Source: Candidatus Peregrinibacteria bacterium
Lineage (GTDB): Bacteria; Patescibacteriota; Gracilibacteria; UBA1369; UM-FILTER-53-11
NCBI GenBank assembly: GCA_023245725.1
Contig: JAHFJU010000021.1
Location: 1 to 19,512 of the forward strand
DNA: 19,512 nucleotides
Reading direction: 5' to 3'
The notes under the pieces were generated by a model that saw only the letters and a program-made list of their open reading frames with translations, did no database searches and had not been told where the DNA came from. Each line of letters starts with the position of its first letter. The first letter of the stretch is position 1. Of the stretch, positions 7,683 through 13,971 are shown one piece after another. The position numbers were made by a program, and so were the translations under genes.

Positions 7683-7738
7683 TACATATCGGAAAACACA
7701 GACCGCCAGCGCGAACCCGTGGGCTACTCATTTTCGTC

Positions 7739-7767
7739 TTGCAAATCGACTCTCGATAACCTAGTAT
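7739..7767 (+). promoter_or_regulatory. Promoter of the copper operon
   Basis: TTGCAA (7739-7744) and TAGTAT (7762-7767) with a 17-base spacer form a plausible promoter for csoR and the genes behind it. The -10 lies inside the inverted repeat at 7759-7780, so a bound repressor would block RNA polymerase. Predicted leader about 27 bases. Confidence 0.5.
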
Positions 7768-7780
7768 ATAGGTACTAGGT
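7759..7780. promoter_or_regulatory. Candidate CsoR operator: perfect 8-bp inverted repeat
   Basis: The arms ACCTAGTA (7759-7766) and TACTAGGT (7773-7780) are perfect inverse complements around the 6-base centre TATAGG. The element ends 20 bases before the csoR start and covers the operon's probable -10 box. CsoR repressors bind pseudo-palindromes upstream of their own operons and release them when Cu(I) binds. The assignment is by position and symmetry, not by matching a published operator. Confidence 0.6.
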
Positions 7781-7800
7781 AAACTTAACTGTACTCACAT

Positions 7801-8067
7801 ATGACTCCAATCCCTCCTAAAAAAACAGCCGCTCTAAAATTGGCCAAGCAAGCCCGCGGAACCCTTGAGAAAGTAATCAGCATGATAGAACTCGACGAAT
7901 ATTGCCCAGACGTTATTCAGCAAGCAGACAGCGTTTGTGGATTTATGAAAAGCGTAAAACGCGAACTACTTGCCGGACACTTAGACACATGCGCACAGAA
8001 GAAATTAATGGAGAATAAAGACCAAGCTATAAAAGAACTCATAAAAATCTATAACCTCTCTAACTAA
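7801..8067 (+). CDS. csoR: CsoR-family copper-sensing transcriptional repressor
   Basis: The 88-residue all-helical protein belongs to the CsoR/RcnR/FrmR (DUF156) family, which represses metal-efflux genes and releases DNA when the metal binds. The helix-1 Arg-Gly pair (R19-G20, in QARGTLEKVISMIE) and the ligand-bearing helices are visible. The set Cys35 (DEYCPDV), His60 and Cys64 (GHLDTC) is the C-H-C trigonal Cu(I) site of true CsoR proteins. RcnR-type nickel sensors use more ligands and FrmR lacks this exact set. It is the first gene of the operon, its stop touches the copA start codon with no gap, and an 8-bp inverted repeat lies over the promoter upstream, which together suggest autoregulation. 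Other members of the family, such as persulfide-sensing CstR with two Cys, are less likely because the His is present. Confidence 0.88.
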   Translation: MTPIPPKKTAALKLAKQARGTLEKVISMIELDEYCPDVIQQADSVCGFMKSVKRELLAGHLDTCAQKKLMENKDQAIKELIKIYNLSN

Positions 8068-10347
8068 ATGAACACACCTCAAATTACCGAGAATCTAAAA
8101 GTTATAGGAATGCACTGCGCTTCATGTGCAGGAATTATAGAAAGGAAAGTGAAAAAAATTACTGGCGTGAAAGAGGTCATGGTTTCATATGCAAACGAGT
8201 CGGCAATAATTACGCATGAAAATGTTTCGTTTGATGAGCTGAATAATACTATTACGAAGCTCGGATATTCGTTTATGAAAGAAGATAAAACCGAAGCGAT
8301 GCAAAATCTAAAAGAAGAGAAAAATACAAATACAAAGGAAGATGAAGTTACCAAATTAAAAAAAATGGTACTTGTTTCAATACCAATGATTGGTATTAGC
8401 GCGTTTGTAATGGCATGGGAAATTTTTGGGAATCGTGCTCACTACATACCTGCGATGAACGAAATTACAAAAGAGTTTTTTCATCACCTGCTTCCTGTTT
8501 TGGCGACGTACATGATGTTTGTTGTTGGGCTGCCATACCTAAAAGGAGTGGTGCGTTTTTTTCGCTACGGACAGGCAAATATGGATACACTTGTAGGAAT
8601 CGGCACATTTACTGCGTATTTTTACAGTTTCGTAGTTTCAGCATTTGAAGAAACACTTAAACCTTTTTTAGATGTAGAAAACATGTTTTACGACGTTACA
8701 GTAATTGTTATAGGATTTATTACACTTGGAAAATTTCTCGAAGCTAGAGCAAGATCACGAACTAACGAATCATTAAAATCGCTGCTTTCACTTCAGGCAA
8801 AATCGGCGATAATTCGAAAAGATGGAATAGAAATTGAAGTACCAATTGAGAGCGTAGTAAAAGGAGATTTAATTGTAATTAAGGCGGGAGGAAAAATCCC
8901 TGTAGATGGCGTTATTGTTGAAGGAGAGACATTTATAGATGAATCGATGATCACGGGCGAACCTATTCCTGTAGCAAAAACAATAAACGACAAAGTTACC
9001 TCTGGAACCGTAAATCAAGATGGATTCATAGTGGTAAAAGCTGTGAGCGTTGGTAGTGATAGTTTGCTTGCTCACATAGTTGATTTAGTCAAAGCGGCGC
9101 AAAGCAGCCGCGCGCCAATTCAAAAATTGGCAGATAAAATTTCTGCAATATTTGTACCAAGTGTAATGATAATTGCTGTTCTGTCATTGCTAGGCTGGCT
9201 ACTAATTGGCAGTCGATTTATGCCTTTTAACAGCGCATTTGTAATTGGAATTACAAGTTTCGTCGGAGTGCTTGTTATCGCATGCCCATGCGCATTAGGG
9301 CTTGCTACGCCGACGGCAATTATAGTTGGGGTTGGTAAAGGCGCACACAATGGAATTTTAGTGAAAAACGCTGAAGCTCTAGAAAAACTTTCGAAGATTA
9401 AACATATTATTTTCGATAAAACAGGAACCATTACAGAAGGAAAACCAAAAGTAATTACTTTTGTGAATACTAGTACTCAAAGCGATGAAAAAGTAATTTC
9501 TCTTGCTGCAAGTATAGAAGCGACCTCGGAACATCCGCTTGCGAAGGCCATATTAAAATTCGCAGAAATAAAGAATGTAAAAACTCATACGGCTGAAAAA
9601 TCAGTTATTGAAAAAGGGAAAGGAATAAGCGCAGAGGTACTTGGAGAAAAAGTATTAATTGGAAGTGACACCTATATTGAAAAACATTGCGCACAAAAAC
9701 TTGACCAAAAATTACTTAAATCAGAAATGGCAGACGGAAAAACTCCTCTTATTCTTGCCACAAAATCAGACATTCTTGCGTACTTTTTTGTAGGCGATGC
9801 AATAAAAAAAGAGGCACAATCATCAATTGAAAAACTACATGCACTTGGCATTACTACTCATATAGCAACTGGCGACCACGAGGCGGCGGCACAGGCAGTT
9901 TCTGCTGCAGTTGGCATTGACTCATGGCATGCACGTCAATCTCCTGAAGATAAACAAACACTAGTGCGTGAACTTCAAAAAAATGGTAACAGCGTTGCAG
10001 TTGCAGGAGATGGAGTAAATGATGCTCCAGCACTAGCTGCGGCCGATGTAGGAATTGCAATGGCAACCGGAAACGATGTAGCAATTGAGACTGCCGATGT
10101 TACGTTGCTTCATGGTGATATTCAAAAAATAACTCAAGTAATTCAACTTTCGAAACAAACGCTTCGCACTATTAAGCAAAATTTATTTTGGGCTTTTGCT
10201 TTTAACGTTATTGGAATTCCAGTAGCAGCCGGTGTTTTTTACTCACTCGGAATTGTATTGAATCCAGCTTTCGCAGGTGCTGCAATGGCTTTCTCAAGCG
10301 TTCTTGTTGTCTCTAATTCACTACGGCTTAAACTAATTAAACTATGA
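8068..10347 (+). CDS. copA: Cu(I)-translocating P1B-type ATPase CopA
   Basis: The 759-residue protein exports Cu(I) from the cytoplasm at the cost of ATP. One N-terminal HMA domain carries the metal-binding M-H-C-A-S-C (Cys17, Cys20). Transmembrane helices follow, then the actuator loop TGEP, the transport-site motif Cys406-Pro407-Cys408, the phosphorylation motif DKTGT (Asp450), the nucleotide-binding SEHPLA, and the hinge GDGVNDAP (647-654). Near the C-terminus an Asn in FAFNVIG (Phe replaces the usual Tyr of YN) and M-A-F-S-S (the MxxSS motif) complete the class 1B-1 Cu(I) site. The start codon directly abuts the csoR stop, and the last four bases (ATGA) overlap the next gene's start, indicating translational coupling. 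Silver transport is also typical for this class. Zinc- or cadmium-type pumps are excluded by the transmembrane motifs. Confidence 0.95.
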   Translation: MNTPQITENLKVIGMHCASCAGIIERKVKKITGVKEVMVSYANESAIITHENVSFDELNNTITKLGYSFMKEDKTEAMQNLKEEKNTNTKEDEVTKLKKMVLVSIPMIGISAFVMAWEIFGNRAHYIPAMNEITKEFFHHLLPVLATYMMFVVGLPYLKGVVRFFRYGQANMDTLVGIGTFTAYFYSFVVSAFEETLKPFLDVENMFYDVTVIVIGFITLGKFLEARARSRTNESLKSLLSLQAKSAIIRKDGIEIEVPIESVVKGDLIVIKAGGKIPVDGVIVEGETFIDESMITGEPIPVAKTINDKVTSGTVNQDGFIVVKAVSVGSDSLLAHIVDLVKAAQSSRAPIQKLADKISAIFVPSVMIIAVLSLLGWLLIGSRFMPFNSAFVIGITSFVGVLVIACPCALGLATPTAIIVGVGKGAHNGILVKNAEALEKLSKIKHIIFDKTGTITEGKPKVITFVNTSTQSDEKVISLAASIEATSEHPLAKAILKFAEIKNVKTHTAEKSVIEKGKGISAEVLGEKVLIGSDTYIEKHCAQKLDQKLLKSEMADGKTPLILATKSDILAYFFVGDAIKKEAQSSIEKLHALGITTHIATGDHEAAAQAVSAAVGIDSWHARQSPEDKQTLVRELQKNGNSVAVAGDGVNDAPALAAADVGIAMATGNDVAIETADVTLLHGDIQKITQVIQLSKQTLRTIKQNLFWAFAFNVIGIPVAAGVFYSLGIVLNPAFAGAAMAFSSVLVVSNSLRLKLIKL

Positions 10348-11354
10348 AAAATCACACACTCTACGTTCAAGGAACGCACTGTTCTGCATGCAAAATTCTC
10401 ATTGAAGACATAGTGAGCGAACACAAAGGAGTTAAAAATGTATGCGTCGATTTAAAAAAAGAAACCGTACATATCGAAACTGAACACGAAGTAAACGCAC
10501 ACGAACTCGCTAAAGAATTGGGCAAATTACTAGCCCCAAACAAATACAATATTTCGACCGAAAAAATTGAAGAAGAAAAAAACATGAAGGCACTTGCACT
10601 CGCTGTTCCACTTGGTTTTCTATTATTGGCACTATTTTTATTTCTGCAAAAAATCGGAGTCGTATCGATAGGGTTAGAAGGAGAAGTCACGCCATTTACT
10701 CCCCTACTCATTGGAATTATTGCATCTTTCTCAACATGTTTAGCGGTAGTCGGAGGACTCGTACTTTCACTTTCTGCACAAGCATCACAAAATAATTCTG
10801 GAGCAAAACCGTTTGTATTTTTTCACATAGGAAGGCTTATAGGATTCGCCGTACTCGGTGGTATTTTAGGAACTCTTGGAGGAGCTTTTACGATAAATCA
10901 AACTGTCCACGCAATTCTCGGGCTCATAGTTTCGGTGGTTATGATTATTCTTGGTATTAACTTACTTGGAATTTGGAAGTTCGGAAAACGTCTTCAGTTG
11001 GCGCTTCCACGAGGCATGTTCGATAAATTTACAAAAATAGAAAATGGACTTTTCGCACCGTTTATTACAGGCGTTGGAACATTTTTTTTACCATGCGGAT
11101 TTACTCAATCGATGCAAATCGCAGCACTCTCCAGCGGATCATTCACAAGCGGTGCACTTATAATGTTTCTATTTTCACTCGGAACTCTACCTACTCTTGG
11201 GCTTATTTCATTTGGCTCGTTAAAATTTGGACAATCAAAATACTCACAATATTTTTACAAAACCTCAGGCGTCGTTGTAATTGGTCTGGCAGTTTTAGGG
11301 CTCCTCGGTGGACTCGCAGCACTCGGCGTAATATCTCCTCTCTTCACTTTTTAA
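10344..11354 (+). CDS. HMA domain fused to DsbD/CcdA-like (SafE-type) membrane protein
   Basis: The 336-residue protein has two parts. Residues 1-75 form an HMA metal-binding domain with T-H-C-S-A-C (Cys13, Cys16), and from about residue 80 there are seven or so transmembrane helices of the DsbD_2 type, often labelled sulfite exporter TauE/SafE in databases. The core keeps the family's first segment with Cys132 in FSTCLAVVGG and the second with Cys251 in FLPCGFTQS. In CcdA/DsbD a Cys pair in equivalent helices carries electrons across the membrane. The gene overlaps copA by four bases and is followed 12 bases later by a cupredoxin gene, so a role in copper trafficking or thiol redox at the membrane is inferred. 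Sulfite export is an unsupported alternative that comes from the database label. Confidence 0.82.
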   Translation: MKNHTLYVQGTHCSACKILIEDIVSEHKGVKNVCVDLKKETVHIETEHEVNAHELAKELGKLLAPNKYNISTEKIEEEKNMKALALAVPLGFLLLALFLFLQKIGVVSIGLEGEVTPFTPLLIGIIASFSTCLAVVGGLVLSLSAQASQNNSGAKPFVFFHIGRLIGFAVLGGILGTLGGAFTINQTVHAILGLIVSVVMIILGINLLGIWKFGKRLQLALPRGMFDKFTKIENGLFAPFITGVGTFFLPCGFTQSMQIAALSSGSFTSGALIMFLFSLGTLPTLGLISFGSLKFGQSKYSQYFYKTSGVVVIGLAVLGLLGGLAALGVISPLFTF

Positions 11355-11366
11355 TAAATTAATTTC

Positions 11367-11762
11367 ATGAATCAGAAAATAATCATCGGCATCACAGTGT
11401 TTTTAGGAACAGCATTACTAGTCGCAGTACTAACATGGAATGGCCCTGTAGAGCCAAAAAACACAGACTCATCTAGTGTGATTTCTCAAGAGAATGGCGT
11501 ACAAGTAATTCATATTTTAGCCAGAGGCGGATTCACCCCGAGAATTGTTAATGCAAAGGCAGGCGTCGAAACTAAACTAGAAGTTGAAACGAAAGGTACA
11601 TACGATTGTTCTGCATCTCTGAATATTCCAAAACTTGGAATTCAAGAAATATTATCACGAACAGGAACAAAATCTTTTAATATTCCAGCTCAAGAAAAAG
11701 GAGCAGTTATTGAAGGAACTTGTGCAATGGGAATGTATGGATTTACACTTTCATTTAGCTGA
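11367..11762 (+). CDS. Membrane-anchored cupredoxin-like protein with Cys/Met ligand set
   Basis: The 131-residue protein starts with an uncleaved-looking signal anchor (residues 5-24), a polar linker (25-42) and a cupredoxin beta-barrel (about 45-131) that would face outside. Family landmarks are the GGFTPRIVNAKAGV strand pair, SLNIPKLG, and a C-terminal loop C-A-M-G-M-Y-G-F. Classical cupredoxins bind copper with two His, one Cys and one Met. Here the domain has Cys81 in the Y-D-C-S loop and Cys119, Met121 and Met123 in the C-terminal loop. Its only His, His49, is in the first strand, which suggests a Cu(I)-preferring soft-ligand site or a disulfide switch. It is the last gene of the copper operon. 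The tail converges with msrA 14 bases downstream with no clear terminator between. Confidence 0.8.
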   Translation: MNQKIIIGITVFLGTALLVAVLTWNGPVEPKNTDSSSVISQENGVQVIHILARGGFTPRIVNAKAGVETKLEVETKGTYDCSASLNIPKLGIQEILSRTGTKSFNIPAQEKGAVIEGTCAMGMYGFTLSFS

Positions 11763-11776
11763 TAATTTCAATTTCT

Positions 11777-12322
11777 CTAAAAGTGACAAGTTCCACCGCC
11801 ACGTTTCTCAAAATAACGCTGGTGATAACCCTCGGCAGGATAAAAATTTGTATACTGTTCTATAGAAGTTACTATAGTACGTGTTCCCCAAACACCTGAC
11901 TCTTGCAACCGAGCTTTCGAAAGTTCAGCCGTTTCTTTTTGAGAAGGGTTGTGAAAAAAAATTGCTGAACGATATTGAGAACCGATATCTGGCCCCTGTT
12001 GATCGCGCGTAGTAGGGTTATGGTTTGCCCAAAATATATCGAGTAGCTGCGAAAAACTCACCTCACGCGGATCAAATTCCATTTGAATCGCTTCTGTATG
12101 ACCACTATTTCCGGTGCAAACTTGTTCATATGTCGGGTCAACAACTTCTCCGCCTGAATAGCCGACCTGCGTTCGTTTAACTCCCTGAACTTTTCGAAAA
12201 AACTCTTCTACTCCCCAAAAACAACCAGCACCAAAAGTTGCAAGTTCGTTACCTTCTTCTATTAGAACGTGCAATGGCTGTGGTTTGGTTAAAGAAGATT
12301 CTTCAGTAGCGGTGCCAAACAT
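11777..12322 (-). CDS. msrA: Peptide methionine-(S)-S-oxide reductase MsrA
   Basis: MsrA reduces S-methionine sulfoxide in proteins and as free amino acid, repairing oxidative damage with electrons from thioredoxin. With the ATG at 12322 the protein is 181 residues. The active site G-C-F-W-G has Cys34. YSGG, the YEQVCTGNSGHTEA segment and the QYRSAIFF strand are all canonical, and the C-terminal T-C-H-F provides a resolving Cys (Cys179). There is no signal peptide, so it acts in the cytoplasm. A longer reading with GTG at 12346 is possible but would place the -10 element TATACT inside the coding sequence, so the ATG is preferred and its message would be leaderless. It is convergent with the copper operon and divergent from the aminotransferase gene. 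Confidence 0.93.
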   Translation of the reverse strand: MFGTATEESSLTKPQPLHVLIEEGNELATFGAGCFWGVEEFFRKVQGVKRTQVGYSGGEVVDPTYEQVCTGNSGHTEAIQMEFDPREVSFSQLLDIFWANHNPTTRDQQGPDIGSQYRSAIFFHNPSQKETAELSKARLQESGVWGTRTIVTSIEQYTNFYPAEGYHQRYFEKRGGGTCHF

Positions 12323-12328
12323 GGCTAT

Positions 12329-12336
12329 AGTATAAT
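12329..12336. promoter_or_regulatory. Bidirectional promoter with overlapping -10 elements
   Basis: The plus strand reads TATAAT at 12331-12336 and the minus strand reads TATACT at 12334-12329, so both -10 boxes share four base pairs. The minus-strand start falls on the msrA ATG (12322) and the plus-strand start about 5 bases before the aminotransferase ATG (12349). A minus-strand -35 TTGTAA lies at 12358-12353 (18-base spacer). No good plus-strand -35 is visible. Confidence 0.55.
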
Positions 12337-12348
12337 CCTTATACACTT

Positions 12349-13896
12349 ATGCTTACAACGCTTTTCAAAATCTTCAATCCCCTATTTTTAAAGAACAGAA
12401 GTAAAATTATAGGAAAATTGAAAAAAGGAAAAAGGAACGAGAGAAATATTGACGTAGAAAATCATGCTAATAGGATTTTAACTGAACACAAAATATCGGC
12501 TGATAAAAGCCAAAAATCAACACAGAAAACTTTCGAAACTCTTGTTGATATTGTTTTTGCAGACAATAGTATCGCATTACAATTTAATGGAATGAAAATT
12601 CGGCACACGGCAATGTGCGGCGCTGTTATTAAAGAAATAATGAAACTAATGAGCCAGAAAAATGATGATATTCATATGATGTCATATGGCGACGTAGAGC
12701 TGCCTGACGATATTGAGAATGTAGTTCTTGGAATGATTGCCAGAAGTTCTGTTGAACACATGCAATTACTTATGAAATACGGGAACGGCTACGACTTAAC
12801 ATCGAGAGGATGTACTGAAGCACGAAGTGCATTGATTGATTACTTTAATCGATTTTACGGATTTTACGAATTAAGCACCTCAACTCAAAATGAAGAAGGG
12901 ACAAAAATTAACACCTCGCTGCGCGATCTATTAATTTCGCAGTGCACAATAGTAAATGGTGGCATGCGCGCACTCGATGATTTTGCCGCGACTTTTGTTA
13001 ATATGGCGTTCAAATCTAACCGACGAGTTAGGTTTATGAGTCCAGATAACAGCTTTCCGACTTGGCTTGCAGTAATCAAAATTCATACACGCGACGGAGA
13101 GCTTGGAGATAATTATTCAATAAGTACCGACCCAACAAACCGATTACACCTTTGCCGAGATGATGTAGAAACTTTTTATGGTGCATTTTCTCCAAATGAA
13201 GATTTAAAAAAATATCTCGATGTATGGTGCATAACTCCTGTTGGGAACCCTTCAGGAACAGCGATGACACCTGAACAACTTCAAGAAACGATAACAACAA
13301 TTTACAAAGAAAATCCAGATGCCATTATTTTTTTAGATTGCGCGTATGTTAGAACACTACGTCGACGAACCGCTCAAGCACTTTTGAGCCCAATATTTAA
13401 CTATGAGAAATTTTATAAAAACGTTATAGTTCTCGAAAGTTTTTCAAAGACACATGGATTGTGCGGTGAGCGAATCGGGGCTTTCTTTACACCAAATTCA
13501 GAGTTATACACAATACTTCAGAATTACAATACTACGGTTTCGTCGGGTAATGGCAGATACAAAGACGCGCTCGCGCTAACGCTCGCGACGCCTACAGAAG
13601 AAGAAGTGAAGGCGGTCAAGCATCTACACCGTTTTTGGGCACATGAACGCGCCAGTTTATTTAACTATTTAATGAGCGACCGTTTTTCAGATGTATTCGA
13701 GCGCAAACAATCGCATATAACGCCCGACCAACTAAACGAGCCGCTTGGAATATATATTTTTCTCAAACTTAAAAAAGGCATCGACCTGAAAGAAGTTTTT
13801 AAACGTACAAAATGCCTTGGCGTTGAAGTTGAGATGGGCTCGGGAACGTATGTGAGATTTGCGGTATGCAAACTTAAACAGAGCACTTTTGCATAA
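12349..13896 (+). CDS. PLP-dependent aminotransferase (class I/II, fold type I)
   Basis: The 515-residue protein has the core residues of fold-type I aminotransferases: N300 in PVGNPSGT, D330 and Y333 in FLDCAYV (contacts to the PLP ring), the Schiff-base Lys367 in SFSKTHG followed by CGERIG, and an Arg near the C-terminus in TYVRFAV that would hold the substrate carboxylate. It is about 100 residues longer than typical family members. The extra length lies mainly in an N-terminal section (residues 1-95) that starts with a hydrophobic and strongly basic stretch (FKIFNPLFLKNRSK, then KLKKGKRNERN), perhaps a membrane- or nucleic-acid-contacting tail. The substrate is not evident. No amino-acid biosynthesis genes flank it, so a tailoring role is as likely as a biosynthetic one. 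The start lies just behind the bidirectional promoter. Confidence 0.82.
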   Translation: MLTTLFKIFNPLFLKNRSKIIGKLKKGKRNERNIDVENHANRILTEHKISADKSQKSTQKTFETLVDIVFADNSIALQFNGMKIRHTAMCGAVIKEIMKLMSQKNDDIHMMSYGDVELPDDIENVVLGMIARSSVEHMQLLMKYGNGYDLTSRGCTEARSALIDYFNRFYGFYELSTSTQNEEGTKINTSLRDLLISQCTIVNGGMRALDDFAATFVNMAFKSNRRVRFMSPDNSFPTWLAVIKIHTRDGELGDNYSISTDPTNRLHLCRDDVETFYGAFSPNEDLKKYLDVWCITPVGNPSGTAMTPEQLQETITTIYKENPDAIIFLDCAYVRTLRRRTAQALLSPIFNYEKFYKNVIVLESFSKTHGLCGERIGAFFTPNSELYTILQNYNTTVSSGNGRYKDALALTLATPTEEEVKAVKHLHRFWAHERASLFNYLMSDRFSDVFERKQSHITPDQLNEPLGIYIFLKLKKGIDLKEVFKRTKCLGVEVEMGSGTYVRFAVCKLKQSTFA

Positions 13897-13971
13897 AGAG
13901 ATTAATACGAATTCACATCGTTGGAACGTTTTGCAAATTGCAGCTTGCTCATTTTTAATTGAGAATGTAAT

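Noticed and set aside
7683..7738. A GC-richer patch (around GAACCCGTGGGC) upstream of the copper operon as a tRNA fragment, riboswitch or terminator
   Set aside because: I could not fold a stem longer than three or four pairs, and it lacks the T-arm consensus. It also lies upstream of the predicted transcript start.
10344..11354. Annotation as a sulfite exporter
   Set aside because: The label comes from a broad database family. The HMA domain, the DsbD-like Cys positions and the copper operon context point elsewhere.
12323..12346. GTG start for msrA, giving eight extra residues
   Set aside because: The extra codons contain the -10 element, and the ATG at 12322 lies exactly at the predicted transcript start.
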